Shown here piece by piece: positions 38,360 to 47,395 of a stretch of DNA of 64,000 nt; positions within the stretch are counted from its first letter, which is position 1; every line of letters begins with the position of its first letter. A program made the position numbers and the translations under genes. The DNA comes from Agrobacterium pusense. Lineage in GTDB: Bacteria > Pseudomonadota > Alphaproteobacteria > Rhizobiales > Rhizobiaceae. The stretch lies in contig NZ_FNBB01000002.1 in assembly GCF_900102105.1 (NCBI RefSeq), positions 744,001 through 808,000 of the forward strand. The letters are read 5' to 3'. The notes beneath the pieces were generated by a model. That model did not search any database and was not told the origin of the DNA. It saw only the letters and a list, made by a program, of their open reading frames with translations.

Positions 38360-38578
38360 GTGACATCGATCATCCTGTTCAAGGACAACAAGCGCCAGGG
38401 CGCTCCGGCGAGCCATCACAGGGCGCGGCCGCACAATGCCAATGACAATATTCGCAGCATGGAATTCGATATGGCCGAATATGAGCGTAACTGGTGTTCG
38501 CTCGCGGTATTTTCGCTGCTGCTGCTTGTCGCGGCCGTCTCGATTGTCAGCCCTTTTTTCTCGATTTTCTCGACGTGA
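38360..38578 (+). CDS. Small single-pass membrane protein
   Basis: A 72-aa protein from GTG 38360, 7 bases after a GGAGG site; the in-frame GTG 38354 is less well spaced. The first 45 residues are basic and hydrophilic (FKDNKRQG, HHRARPHNANDN); the rest is one strongly hydrophobic helix (SLAVFSLLLLVAAVSIVS) ending FFSIFST. The predicted topology is N-in with a C-terminal anchor. I recognise no named family. It lies alone between hom and recJ. Confidence 0.55.
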   Translation: MTSIILFKDNKRQGAPASHHRARPHNANDNIRSMEFDMAEYERNWCSLAVFSLLLLVAAVSIVSPFFSIFST

Positions 38579-38687
38579 TTTCGTCAAGGCGCGTTTTTGC
38601 TTGAAAAACGCAGCATCGCCATTTAGCCCGTTCTAACCATTAGAGCGCCTGTTGGCGCGAATGACAGGACGAATGGACAGGATGGTA

Positions 38688-40490
38688 ATGATGGAGCCGG
38701 CCGATACCGTGGCCCGCGCATTTTTAAGCGTGGAGCGGTCGGCAACAGAACAGCGGTGGGTGTCTCGGCTGGATCAGGCCGGGCAGAACCGTGCGCTGGC
38801 CATGTCCCAGGTCCACGGTATTCCGGAACTGATCGCCCGGGTGCTCGCCGGGCGCGGTGTAGGGGTGGACGATGCCCTGGCGTTCCTTGATCCCACCATT
38901 CGCTCCCTGATGCCCGACCCGCATGTGCTGACCGATTGCGAGAAGGCCGCCGAGCGGCTTGTGCGCGCCATTGAAGCGGGTGAGAAGGTGGCGATCTTCG
39001 GGGATTACGATGTCGACGGCGCTGCTTCCTCCGCGTTGATGTACCGGTTTCTTGCACATTTCGGGCTGACGCCCGAGATCTACATTCCCGACCGAATTTT
39101 CGAGGGTTACGGGCCTAACCCGGCGGCGATGCAGCAGCTGGCCGCCAATGGCGCGACGCTGATCGTGACGGTGGACTGCGGATCCACCAGCCATGAATCG
39201 CTCAAGGCGGCAAAAGAGGCACGAACGGACGTTGTGGTCATAGACCACCATCAGGTGGGTACGGAACTGCCGCCGGCGGTGGCGCTGGTCAATCCCAACC
39301 GGGAGGACGATCTGTCGGGGCAGGGGCATCTCTGTGCCGCTGGCGTGGTGTTCCTCGTGCTCGTCGCCACGCTTCGCGTTCTCAAGGACAGGCGGCACCG
39401 CCAGGCCTTCACGCTCGATCTGCTGTCATTGCTCGACATCGTTGCGCTTGCGACGGTCTGCGATGTGGTTCCCCTGAAAGGGCTGAACCGCGCCTATGTG
39501 GTGAAGGGCCTGATTGCCGCACGCCACATGAAAAATGCCGGCCTTGCCGCGCTGTTCAAGAAGGCGGGGCTGGGCGGGCCTGTGACACCCTATCATTTCG
39601 GTTTCCTGATCGGGCCCCGCATCAACGCCGGGGGGCGTATTGGCGACGCTGCGCTTGGCAGCCGATTGTTGACGATCGATGATTCCTCGCAGGCCGAGGT
39701 GATTGCCGAGCGGCTGGACGAGCTGAACCGCGAGCGACAGGCGATGGAAGCGGCGATGCTTGCGGAGGCCGAAGCGGAGGCCCTGTTCGAATATGGCGAC
39801 GGCTCGGGTGCCGGTGTTATCGTCACCGCGCGTGAAAACTGGCACCCCGGCATTGTCGGCTTGTTGGCCTCGCGCCTGAAGGATCGCTTCCGCCGCCCGG
39901 CTTTTGCCATTGCCTTCGATCCCTCCGGCAAGGGCACCGGCTCCGGCCGTTCGATCGCCGGCTTCGACATGGGGCGGATGGTGCGCGCTGCCGTGGAGGC
40001 CGGCCTGCTGGTCAAGGGCGGCGGTCACGCCATGGCGGCAGGCCTCACGGTTGAGCGCGCCAATCTCGGCAAGCTCAGGACCTTTTTCGAAGAAGCCGCG
40101 GCAAAGACCGTAAACGAGCTGGTAGAGAGCAGCGTATTGAAGATTGATGGCGCCATCGGCGCTTCGGGGGCTACGTTGCAGCTTGTCGACCAGCTGGAAC
40201 AGGCCGGTCCCTATGGTTCCGGTCATTCTCAGCCGATCTTTGCCGTTCCGGCGCATCGCCTGCGTGATGTGCGGCTGGTGGGCACATCCCACGTCAAGAT
40301 CACGCTGGAGGCCATGGATGGCTCACGGCTGGACGGAATCGCGTTCCGCGCCGTCGAGGCGCCCCTGGGACAGATGCTCATGAATGCCCGCGGACGGAAT
40401 ATTCACGTCGCGGGTACTGTTGGCGCCGATCTCTGGCAGGGGCAAAGGCGGGTTCAACTGCGTGTTCTGGACGCCGCTTTCGCGCCCTGA
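38688..40490 (+). CDS. recJ: Single-stranded-DNA-specific 5'-3' exonuclease RecJ
   Basis: Mg/Mn-dependent exonuclease of the RecF recombination and mismatch-repair pathways. About 600 aa from ATG 38688 (AGGA 5 bases upstream; ATG 38661 and 38691 are alternatives). DHH-superfamily motifs: FGDYDVDGAASSAL near residue 105, TVDCGS near 160, IDHHQ near 185, then the DHHA1 motif GGGHAMAAG near 445. The C-terminal OB-like region follows. The stop is about 130 bases before the first tRNA-Glu gene, which runs the other way. Confidence 0.95.
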   Translation: MMEPADTVARAFLSVERSATEQRWVSRLDQAGQNRALAMSQVHGIPELIARVLAGRGVGVDDALAFLDPTIRSLMPDPHVLTDCEKAAERLVRAIEAGEKVAIFGDYDVDGAASSALMYRFLAHFGLTPEIYIPDRIFEGYGPNPAAMQQLAANGATLIVTVDCGSTSHESLKAAKEARTDVVVIDHHQVGTELPPAVALVNPNREDDLSGQGHLCAAGVVFLVLVATLRVLKDRRHRQAFTLDLLSLLDIVALATVCDVVPLKGLNRAYVVKGLIAARHMKNAGLAALFKKAGLGGPVTPYHFGFLIGPRINAGGRIGDAALGSRLLTIDDSSQAEVIAERLDELNRERQAMEAAMLAEAEAEALFEYGDGSGAGVIVTARENWHPGIVGLLASRLKDRFRRPAFAIAFDPSGKGTGSGRSIAGFDMGRMVRAAVEAGLLVKGGGHAMAAGLTVERANLGKLRTFFEEAAAKTVNELVESSVLKIDGAIGASGATLQLVDQLEQAGPYGSGHSQPIFAVPAHRLRDVRLVGTSHVKITLEAMDGSRLDGIAFRAVEAPLGQMLMNARGRNIHVAGTVGADLWQGQRRVQLRVLDAAFAP

Positions 40491-40619
40491 AAGGGGCCAC
40501 CAATCTATCTCGACTGTCACCGGCCAACGGTTGTCGCTGACCTCTGCACTACAACAGGATATCTTTACGCGATGCGTGAAGATTTTCGTTTATGCTGCTG
40601 ATTTTAAGGAAGAAGCAAG

Positions 40620-40694
40620 TGGCACGCCCTAGGGGAGTCGAACCCCTCTTTTCAGAATGAAAATCTGACGTCCTAACCGATAGACGAAGGGCGC
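40620..40694 (-). tRNA. tRNA-Glu (anticodon TTC), copy 1
   Basis: 75 bases with encoded CCA. Acceptor stem GCGCCCT / AGGGCGT, anticodon stem TCAGA / TCTGA with loop TTTTCAT (anticodon TTC, reads GAA/GAG), and T-arm GAGGGGTTCGACTCCCC. The sequence is identical to copy 2. Confidence 0.95.
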
Positions 40695-40715
40695 GTGCGC
40701 TTGTGGTGTGGCGCC

Positions 40716-40744
40716 CTTATAGTCAGGCTCCCGTTGCTCCGCAA
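40716..40744 (-). promoter_or_regulatory. Promoter of tRNA-Glu copy 1
   Basis: On the minus strand, -35 TTGCGG and -10 TATAAG separated by 17 bases, with the -10 ending 22 bases before the tRNA 5' end. Confidence 0.65.
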
Positions 40745-40754
40745 GCGGAAAAAC

Positions 40755-41134
40755 TGATTTTTTTCGCTTTGCGGCGAGTTTTTTTGGCAGGGCGGAACGG
40801 GCTGTGGAAAACCCGGTCGGACCGGCCCAAATCCTTGAATTACCGCTCCAATCTCGCGCGGCACGAGACGCGACGAAGCGGTGCAAGTGTGCAAAGCCCA
40901 GCATCGTGGCCGTTGAGCTGGCAACGCTCTGCCGAAGCCCGGGACTTCCTGATGATCTGGGAGAGGGGAAAGGCAAGCCGGGTGAATTGCGCGGCGGCAT
41001 TTCGTCCGGCTTGCCTTCCATCGGGGGGACAGGCATCTAACGTGCCGACGGCAAATCGGTTCCGCAGCAATGATGAGATGCTGGAATTATTGCGATTTTA
41101 TCGAATGATTTCGTAGTGTGGGAGGTAACCAGCA
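40755..41134. other. Spacer between the duplicated tRNA-Glu genes
   Basis: 380 bases of unique sequence with no supported gene. It contains a perfect 12-bp inverted repeat AAGGCAAGCCGG / CCGGCTTGCCTT (40970-41017) that could end transcription from copy 2 or be an RNA-processing site; the T-run after it is weak. Short frames here look like noise. Confidence 0.5.
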
Positions 41135-41141
41135 AAGCAAG

Positions 41142-41216
41142 TGGCACGCCCTAGGGGAGTCGAACCCCTCTTTTCAGAATGAAAATCTGACGTCCTAACC
41201 GATAGACGAAGGGCGC
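41142..41216 (-). tRNA. tRNA-Glu (anticodon TTC), copy 2
   Basis: 75 bases, identical to copy 1 including the encoded CCA. Anticodon TTC in loop TTTTCAT. Confidence 0.95.
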
Positions 41217-41237
41217 GTGCGCTTGTGGTGTGGCGCC

Positions 41238-41266
41238 CTTATAGTCAGGCTCCGGTTGCTCCGCAA
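41238..41266 (-). promoter_or_regulatory. Promoter of tRNA-Glu copy 2
   Basis: Same -35 TTGCGG, 17-base spacer and -10 TATAAG as copy 1. Confidence 0.65.
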
Positions 41267-41276
41267 GCGGAAAAAC

Positions 41277-41516
41277 GCATGATTTGACAAAAAAATGACA
41301 CGGGTGGCCAGAAGCCCTGAAAAACAAGGATTCTTGTTTCGTAACAAAAGGTTAAAGCGTGCTTGGTCCCGCGGTTTTGCGCTTCTAACGGAAGAGAATG
41401 ATGTGGGGGAACGCGTTGGTGGGCAGTGATTCACTCAAGTGGCTCCGGGACGTGAGAAGCGCAGCGTCATGAAAAGCCAAAGATCACGCTAGATCTGGAC
41501 CTGGGTTGTCGTCATA
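41277..41516. other. Region between tRNA-Glu copy 2 and the aap operon end
   Basis: 240 bases with no supported gene. A small hairpin AAACAAG/CTTGTTT with a GATT loop lies at 41322-41339. Nothing else is recognised. Confidence 0.4.
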
Positions 41517-41540
41517 AAAAAACGGGGCCCAAGGGCCCCG
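41517..41540 (-). terminator. Intrinsic terminator of the aap operon
   Basis: 7-bp stem CGGGGCC / GGCCCCG (41523-41540); on the minus strand it is followed by six T. It lies 17 bases past the aapP stop. Confidence 0.88.
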
Positions 41541-41557
41541 TCCGATGATGCTTGGTC

Positions 41558-42331
41558 TCAATGCAGGATCTGGCTGAGGAACAGGCGGGTACGCTCGTGC
41601 TGCGGATTGTCGAAGAATTCGGCGGGCGAGTTCTGTTCGACGATCTGGCCCTGGTCCATGAAGATAACGCGGTTTGCGACCTGACGCGCAAAGCCCATTT
41701 CGTGGGTCACGCACAGCATGGTCATGCCGTCTTCTGCGAGGCTGACCATGGTATCAAGCACTTCCTTGACCATTTCCGGGTCGAGCGCCGAGGTCGGCTC
41801 ATCGAAGAGCATGATCTTCGGCTTCATGCAGAGCGAGCGGGCAATCGCCACACGCTGCTGCTGACCGCCGGAAAGCTGGCCCGGATATTTATGCGCCTGC
41901 TCGGGAATCTTCACGCGCTTCAGATAGTGCATCGCCACTTCTTCGGCTTCCTTCTTGGGCATCTTGCGAACCCAGATCGGCGCCAGCGTGCAGTTTTCGA
42001 GGATCGTCAGATGCGGGAAGAGGTTGAAGTGCTGGAACACCATGCCAACTTCGCGGCGCACCTCGTCGATCTTCTTGAGGTCGTTGGTAAGCTCGATGCC
42101 ATCAACGACGATGCTGCCCGACTGGTGCTCTTCCAGACGGTTGATGCAGCGGATCATGGTCGATTTGCCCGACCCGGAAGGACCGGCGATGACAATGCGC
42201 TCGCCCTTCATGACCTTCAGGTTGATATCACGCAGCACATGGAAATCGCCGTACCATTTGTTCATGCCGGTGATTTCGATTGCGACGTCCGTCGCCGAGA
42301 CGGTCAGTTTTTTTGCCTGGGTTTCTGCCAT
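41558..42331 (-). CDS. aapP: General L-amino-acid ABC transporter, ATPase subunit
   Basis: Energises the Aap permease on the cytoplasmic face. It is 257 aa, with Walker [10 protein letters not shown] near residue 54, Q-loop FQHFNLFPH, signature [14 protein letters not shown] near 155, Walker [14 protein letters not shown] and the switch His in CVTHEMGFA. It is closest to the polar amino-acid uptake class (GlnQ/AapP). It is the last gene of aapJQMP, 12 bases after aapM, followed by a terminator. Confidence 0.95.
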   Translation of the reverse strand: MAETQAKKLTVSATDVAIEITGMNKWYGDFHVLRDINLKVMKGERIVIAGPSGSGKSTMIRCINRLEEHQSGSIVVDGIELTNDLKKIDEVRREVGMVFQHFNLFPHLTILENCTLAPIWVRKMPKKEAEEVAMHYLKRVKIPEQAHKYPGQLSGGQQQRVAIARSLCMKPKIMLFDEPTSALDPEMVKEVLDTMVSLAEDGMTMLCVTHEMGFARQVANRVIFMDQGQIVEQNSPAEFFDNPQHERTRLFLSQILH

Positions 42332-42343
42332 TTTGAGCGTCCC

Positions 42344-43507
42344 TTATCGTTTATGCCCGGTGTCGAGGTGCCGTTCCATGAACAGCGAATATCGCGACAT
42401 GCCGAAGCAGAATATCCAGAATACGAAGCCTGCGAAAATATAGCCAGTCATGGCGGTGACGGGCGTGGCCCAGTTCGCATCCGATTGGTTGAGTGTGACA
42501 ATACCGAGCAGGTCGAACATGCCGATGATCGAGACCAGCGACGTGTCCTTGAAAAGCCCGATGAAGGTGTTGACGATGCCCGGAATGACGAGCTTCAGCG
42601 CCTGCGGCAGCACGATCAGCCTCGTCTTCTGCCAGTAATTCAGGCCGAGCGAGTCCGCACCTTCATATTGTCCCTTCGGAATGGCCTGCAGGCCGCCGCG
42701 GATCACTTCCGCCATATAGGCGGAGGAGAATAGCGACACGCCGACCAGCGCACGCAGGAACTTGTCGAAAGTCCAGCCGTCGGGCAGGAACAGCGGCAGC
42801 ATGATGCTGGCGAAGAACAGGACGGTGATCAGCGGGATGCCTCTGATGACCTCGATGAAGAGGACACAGAGCATCTTGATGACCGGCAGGTTCGAGCGTC
42901 TGCCGAGAGCCAGAAGAATGCCGAAGGGCAGCGACACCGTTATCCCGAAGAAGGACAGGATGAGCGTGACCATCAGGCCGCCCCAGAGCTGCGTTTCCAC
43001 CTTCGGCAGGCCGAAGACGCCGCCGATGAGCAGGAAGAACGCAATGAAGGGCAGGATGATGAAGAGCGCCAGCGCATTGAGACGCTTGAACGGCGCCTTC
43101 GGTATGAGCATCGGGACCAACAGGATCGCGAACGTCACCATCACGAGGATGGGACGCCAGCGCTCGTCAATGGGGTAACGGCCGAAGACGAATTGTCCGA
43201 GCTTGGCCGAGACAAAGGCCCAGCAGGCGCCGGACTGTCCGTCCGGAAGCGCGCCGCCCTGTGAAGCGGTGAGACACGCAATACGGTCGCTGCCGGTCCA
43301 AACCGCGTCGATAAACAGCCACTCGATGATCGGCGGCACGATATAGACGAGGAGGGCAATAGCAAGGACGGTGAGCACCGTATCCTTGGGCGTGGCGAAG
43401 AGCTTGGTGCGCAGCCAGTGGGTTACGCCCACCGCGCTCGATGGCGCGGGGCGGGCTTCCTCAATGGTCTGGCGCACGAAGGCGTGGTTGCTGATCGTCA
43501 TCGTCAT
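42344..43507 (-). CDS. aapM: General L-amino-acid ABC transporter, permease AapM
   Basis: Inner-membrane permease, 387 aa, with about seven hydrophobic segments and a large periplasmic loop after the first helix (about residues 65-120, containing [14 protein letters not shown]) that is typical of AapM and absent in HisM/GlnP. The EAA cytoplasmic loop that contacts the ATPase is [20 protein letters not shown]. Its ATG overlaps the aapQ stop by 4 bases, so the pair is translationally coupled and probably made 1:1 for the heterodimer. Confidence 0.93.
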   Translation of the reverse strand: MTMTISNHAFVRQTIEEARPAPSSAVGVTHWLRTKLFATPKDTVLTVLAIALLVYIVPPIIEWLFIDAVWTGSDRIACLTASQGGALPDGQSGACWAFVSAKLGQFVFGRYPIDERWRPILVMVTFAILLVPMLIPKAPFKRLNALALFIILPFIAFFLLIGGVFGLPKVETQLWGGLMVTLILSFFGITVSLPFGILLALGRRSNLPVIKMLCVLFIEVIRGIPLITVLFFASIMLPLFLPDGWTFDKFLRALVGVSLFSSAYMAEVIRGGLQAIPKGQYEGADSLGLNYWQKTRLIVLPQALKLVIPGIVNTFIGLFKDTSLVSIIGMFDLLGIVTLNQSDANWATPVTAMTGYIFAGFVFWIFCFGMSRYSLFMERHLDTGHKR

Positions 43508-44706
43508 CTCTCCACCAGAGCCATTTTCGCGTTGAACCAGTTCATGACCACGGCCGTGAGCAGGGACAGCGAGAGGTAGATGACCAGCCAGATGGCAACG
43601 ACTTCAACCGCCTGACCCGTCTGGTTCAGGATCGTACCGCCAACGGAGACGATATCGGCAAAGCCGACGGCGACCGCAAGCGACGAGTTCTTTGTGAGGT
43701 TGAGGAACTGACTTGTCAGCGGCGGAATGATGATGCGCATGGCCTGCGGCACGACGATGAGACGTGTCGTGGTGCTGGAGCGAAGCCCAAGCGCGTCGGC
43801 AGCTTCCGTCTGCCCCTTCGCCACGGCCTTGATGCCGCCGCGAACGATCTCGGCGATGAAGGAGGCAGTGTAGAAGGACAGCGCCAGGAACAGCGACATG
43901 AATTCAGGCGCGACGACGGCGCCGCCCGAAAGGTTGAAGCGTCCGGCGATGGGGTAATCGAATGTCAGCGGCGCGCCGATTGCGAGGAACGTGGCGAGCG
44001 GCAATCCGATGACGAGCAGCGTTATCGTTATTCCGGTGCGGAATTGCTGTCCGGTTTTTTCCTGTCTGGCTTTCGCCCAGCGGTAAACAAGCACGCTGAC
44101 GACGACGGCGACAAGAAAGGCCAGCGGCACGAGCCAGATTCCGTCCCCCCAGAGCGGTTTCGGAAAGAAGAAGCCACGATTGTTGAGGTAGGTGCCGAGC
44201 GGCAGCTCGAGCGATTCGCGTGCCTGCGGCAGGACCGAGATGACGCCCTTGTACCAGAAGAAGATCACGAGCAGCGGCGGGATGTTGCGGAAGATTTCCA
44301 CATAGGCCTGCGCGAGCTTAGAGATCAGCCAGTTGTTGGACAACCGGGCGATACCGACGATGAAGCCGATGATCGAGGCGGCGATGATGCCAAAAAACGC
44401 AACCTGGATCGTGTTGAGAATGCCGACGAGCAGCGCCCGGCCATAGGTCGCGTCGCTGGTATAAGCGATCAGCGACTGGCCGATGTCGAAGCCGGCGCGT
44501 CCGTTGAGGAACCCGAAGCCGGATGAAATGTTTGAACGTTGAAGATTGGTGATCGTATTCGTCACGATGACCCAGACGAAGGCGGCCAGGATGACGACCG
44601 TCAGGACCTGGTAAAAAATGCCGCGTATGCGTGGATCGTAGATAAGTGACGACGCGCTTTGCGCGCGCGATCGTTGCGAACTGACCGCGTTGCCTGCCAT
44701 AGGCAC
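43504..44706 (-). CDS. aapQ: General L-amino-acid ABC transporter, permease AapQ
   Basis: Second permease, 400 aa, with hydrophobic segments from residue 30 on and the EAA loop [20 protein letters not shown] near residue 320. It pairs with AapM. The start has an AAGGTGCC site. About 100 bases with a hairpin separate it from aapJ, and it overlaps aapM by 4 bases. Confidence 0.93.
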   Translation of the reverse strand: MPMAGNAVSSQRSRAQSASSLIYDPRIRGIFYQVLTVVILAAFVWVIVTNTITNLQRSNISSGFGFLNGRAGFDIGQSLIAYTSDATYGRALLVGILNTIQVAFFGIIAASIIGFIVGIARLSNNWLISKLAQAYVEIFRNIPPLLVIFFWYKGVISVLPQARESLELPLGTYLNNRGFFFPKPLWGDGIWLVPLAFLVAVVVSVLVYRWAKARQEKTGQQFRTGITITLLVIGLPLATFLAIGAPLTFDYPIAGRFNLSGGAVVAPEFMSLFLALSFYTASFIAEIVRGGIKAVAKGQTEAADALGLRSSTTTRLIVVPQAMRIIIPPLTSQFLNLTKNSSLAVAVGFADIVSVGGTILNQTGQAVEVVAIWLVIYLSLSLLTAVVMNWFNAKMALVER

Positions 44707-44754
44707 CTTTCCCTTTTATATGCTCTTTGCGAGCTTATTTATATAATTTGAAGC

Positions 44755-44779
44755 GGAGGCCGGGTGTTGCCCAGCCTCC
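44755..44779 (-). other. Intercistronic hairpin between aapJ and aapQ
   Basis: Stem GGAGGC / GCCTCC with an extended inner GGG/CCC pairing, 28 bases past the aapJ stop and without a long T-run. It may protect the 3' end of aapJ mRNA or attenuate transcription, giving excess binding protein over permease, as is common for ABC operons. Confidence 0.55.
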
Positions 44780-44806
44780 TTATGATCTAGCCGATGATGG
44801 GGCCGA

Positions 44807-45829
44807 TCAACGGACCGGCGGTGCGTATTGCAGGCCGCCCTTGGTCCAGAGCGCGTTCTGGCCGCGCTCGATCTTCAGAGGCGAGCCGGCGCCGACGTTG
44901 CGGTCGAAGACTTCGCCGTAGTTGCCCACCAGCTTGATGATGTTGTAGGCCCAGTCATTGGTCACGCCGAGATCGGTACCGATCTTGGTGCCTTCTTCCG
45001 TGCCGAGCAGGCGCTTCACGTCCGGATTTGCGCTGTTCTTCTGCTCGTCGACGTTCTTGGAGGTGATGCCAAGTTCTTCGGCATTGACCATGGCGTAGTG
45101 AACCCAGCTGACGATGTCGAACCACTGGTCGTCACCCTGGCGAACGGCCGGACCAAGCGGCTCCTTGGAGATGACTTCAGGCAGAACGATGTTTTCTTCC
45201 GGGTTCTTCAGCTTCAGGCGGATCGCGTAAAGGCCCGACTGGTCAGTGGTGTAGACGTCGCAACGGCCGGCATCATAAGCAGAGGTCGCGTCGGCTTCCT
45301 TTTCGAAAACCACCGGGTTGTACTGCAGATTGTTGGTCTTGAAGTAGTCGGCGAGGTTGAGCTCCGTGGTCGTGCCGGTCTGTACGCAGACGGCGGCGCC
45401 GGAAAGCTCGAGAGCGGACTTCACGTTGAGGCTCTTCTTGGCGATGAAGCCCTGGCCATCGTAGTAGTTGACGGTACGGAAGTTGAAGCCCAGCGACGTG
45501 TCGCGGCTGATCGTCCAGGTGGTGTTACGGGTCAGAACGTCGACTTCACCGGACTGGAGAGCCGGGAATCGGTCCTTGCTCGAAAGTGCGACGAACTTGG
45601 CCTTCGAAGGATCGCCGAAAACCGCTGTGGCAATACCACGGCAATAGTCCACGTCGATACCGGACCACTCGCCCTTGTCATCGGGATTGGAGAATCCCGG
45701 AATGCCGGCGCTGACGCCGCAGGTGACGAAACCCTTGCCCTTTACATCCTGAAGCGTCGCAGCCGAAGCGACCGAGGCTCCTCCCAAAACTGCTGCGCCG
45801 ATGGCGGCCGACAGAATTGCCTTTTTCAT
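44807..45829 (-). CDS. aapJ: General L-amino-acid ABC transporter, binding protein
   Basis: Periplasmic receptor of the Aap system, 340 aa from ATG 45829 (GGGA site; the in-frame TTG 45838 is less likely). The signal peptide MKKAILSAAIGAAVLGGASVASA is followed by a bi-lobed solute-binding domain of family 3: CGVSAGIPGFSNPD, WSGIDVDYCRGIA, then RNTTWTISRD, which carries the family ligand region. It is the first gene of the operon. A sigma-54-like promoter lies 140 bases upstream. Confidence 0.95.
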   Translation of the reverse strand: MKKAILSAAIGAAVLGGASVASAATLQDVKGKGFVTCGVSAGIPGFSNPDDKGEWSGIDVDYCRGIATAVFGDPSKAKFVALSSKDRFPALQSGEVDVLTRNTTWTISRDTSLGFNFRTVNYYDGQGFIAKKSLNVKSALELSGAAVCVQTGTTTELNLADYFKTNNLQYNPVVFEKEADATSAYDAGRCDVYTTDQSGLYAIRLKLKNPEENIVLPEVISKEPLGPAVRQGDDQWFDIVSWVHYAMVNAEELGITSKNVDEQKNSANPDVKRLLGTEEGTKIGTDLGVTNDWAYNIIKLVGNYGEVFDRNVGAGSPLKIERGQNALWTKGGLQYAPPVR

Positions 45830-46205
45830 TTTTCCCAACCTTTGTTTGTTATCGTCACTTGGAAGAGGACCGGCATGTTTGTTCTGCCCCAGCTCCCCCT
45901 TCAGCGAGATCTTTTCGATCCGCTTTTTCTATCACAATCGCAATTGGCAGCGGGGTCAAGACGTGCGGGCAATAATTGTGCCTATAAAACGGAATTTTCC
46001 AAAATTTGGTCGTGAAGTGTGCAAAGGGTGAAAATATAAGCATATTTTTGCGGAAATTTGCACTTGCACAGTATTTGTATACTTGTTGTATTCTGGCTGG
46101 CGATGGATCAATCCCGGCGGTTGTTGCGTCCGGGCGGGACTTGACCTTGCGGTTCGCTCTCAGCATTGTCGCACGCGTCAATGTTCCTTCGAAAGCTGAT
46201 CTGAA
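45830..46205. other. Divergent promoter region between aapJ and metC
   Basis: 376 AT-rich bases between divergent genes. Besides the sigma-54-like site at 45969-45982, an inverted pair GTGCAAA (46019-46025) and TTTGCAC (46057-46063) and a short hairpin CATTG/CAATG near 46166-46185 just before metC are visible. I checked the stretch before metC for a SAM-II riboswitch and did not find its conserved core. Confidence 0.4.
45969..45982 (-). promoter_or_regulatory. Sigma-54-like promoter upstream of aapJ
   Basis: On the minus strand GGCACAATTATTGC: GG and GC with the exact 10-base spacing of -24/-12 promoters, within GGCAC-N5-TTGC. It fits the known nitrogen (Ntr) control of aap in Rhizobium leguminosarum. 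No NtrC-binding site is evident by eye. Confidence 0.45.
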
Positions 46206-47393
46206 ATGACCAAGACAAATGACCTGCTTTCCGCCGCAGGTGTGAATACGCGCCTCACCCATGGCGGCAATGATCCCGCGGACTGTTTCGGTTTCGTCAA
46301 TCCGCCAATCGTGCGTGGCTCGACGGTGCTTTTTCCCGACGCGGAGACGCTTTCGACCGAAAACCAGAAATATACCTATGGCACCCACGGCACGCCGACG
46401 ACCGATGCGCTCTGCAATCTTGTCAATGAGCTGGAAGGGTCTGCCGGAACCATTCTCGTGCCTTCGGGCCTTGCGGCCATCACGGTCCCGTTCCTTGCCT
46501 ATCTCGGCGCTGGCGACCACGCGCTGATCGTCGATTCCGTTTATTTTCCGACACGTCGCTTCTGCAATACGATGCTGAAGAAGCTGGGTGTCGAAGTGGA
46601 ATATTACGATCCGGCCATCGGGGAGGGCATAGAGGCTCTCATCCGGCCGAACACGAAGCTGGTGCATCTGGAAGCGCCGGGTTCCAACACCTTCGAAATT
46701 CAGGATGTCAGGCTGATCACCGATATCGCTCATCGGCATGATTGTGTTGTGACGATGGACAATACCTGGGCGACGCCGCTTTATTTCAAACCTTTGGATT
46801 TTGGCGTCGATGTTTCCATCCACGCTGCCACCAAATATCCCTCGGGCCATTCGGATGTGCTGATGGGCTTCGTCTCGGCCAATGAAAAGCACTGGAAGGC
46901 GCTTTATCAGGCCAATACCAATCTCGGAATCTGCGTCACTTCGGACGATGCCTATCAGATCCTGCGCGGCATGCGCACGATGGGAATCAGGCTGGCGCAC
47001 CATCAGAAAAGCGCGCTCGACATCGCCACATGGCTGGAGAGCCGGGACGACGTCGTGCGCGTGCTGCATCCGGCGCTGCCGAGCTTTGCAGGGCACGATC
47101 TCTGGAAGCGCGATTTCAAGGGTGCAAGCGGCGTCTTCTCCTTCGTACTGAAGGCGGAAGAAGGCAGATACAAGCAGACGGCGGCCGCGTTCCTGAATGC
47201 GCTGACCCTTTTCGGGCTCGGTTACTCCTGGGGCGGCTACGAATCGCTTGCCGTTTCGGTCTCGCTTGTCGACAGGACCATCGCCAAGGGTCCCTCGGAG
47301 GGACCGGTCATCCGCCTGCAGATCGGGCTTGAGGATGTCGCCGATCTCAAGAAGGACCTCGAGGCCGGCTTTGCAGCCGCGGCCGCGGTTTGA
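46206..47393 (+). CDS. metC: Cystathionine beta-lyase
   Basis: PLP enzyme of the gamma family that cleaves cystathionine to homocysteine, pyruvate and ammonia. It is 395 aa. Motifs: YTYGTHGTPT near residue 56, DNTWATP near 181 and the PLP Lys in HAATKYPSGHSDVLMG near 208. The presence of YTYG and of SWGGYESL late in the sequence is typical of MetC. Other members (MetB, MetZ) share the fold, so the name relies on overall resemblance. It is divergent from aapJ and convergent with the flavin monooxygenase; the stops are 2 bases apart. Confidence 0.9.
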   Translation: MTKTNDLLSAAGVNTRLTHGGNDPADCFGFVNPPIVRGSTVLFPDAETLSTENQKYTYGTHGTPTTDALCNLVNELEGSAGTILVPSGLAAITVPFLAYLGAGDHALIVDSVYFPTRRFCNTMLKKLGVEVEYYDPAIGEGIEALIRPNTKLVHLEAPGSNTFEIQDVRLITDIAHRHDCVVTMDNTWATPLYFKPLDFGVDVSIHAATKYPSGHSDVLMGFVSANEKHWKALYQANTNLGICVTSDDAYQILRGMRTMGIRLAHHQKSALDIATWLESRDDVVRVLHPALPSFAGHDLWKRDFKGASGVFSFVLKAEEGRYKQTAAAFLNALTLFGLGYSWGGYESLAVSVSLVDRTIAKGPSEGPVIRLQIGLEDVADLKKDLEAGFAAAAAV

Positions 47394-47395
47394 TC

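Larger units (their letters stand above)
40613..40754. repeat. 142-base duplicated tRNA-Glu block, copy 1
   Basis: Identical to 41135-41276 except for one base (C at 40732, G at 41254). The block contains the whole tRNA-Glu gene and its promoter; both flanks differ. The copies are direct repeats 522 bases apart. Confidence 0.95.
41135..41276. repeat. 142-base duplicated tRNA-Glu block, copy 2
   Basis: Second copy of the block at 40613-40754, one mismatch at 41254. The single base lies in the spacer between the -35 and -10 boxes and should not affect the tRNA. Confidence 0.95.

Noticed and set aside
46080-46205. Possible SAM-II riboswitch before metC
   Set aside because: A GCTGA/TCAGC and a CATTG/CAATG pairing exist, but the conserved SAM-II loop and pseudoknot core are not there.
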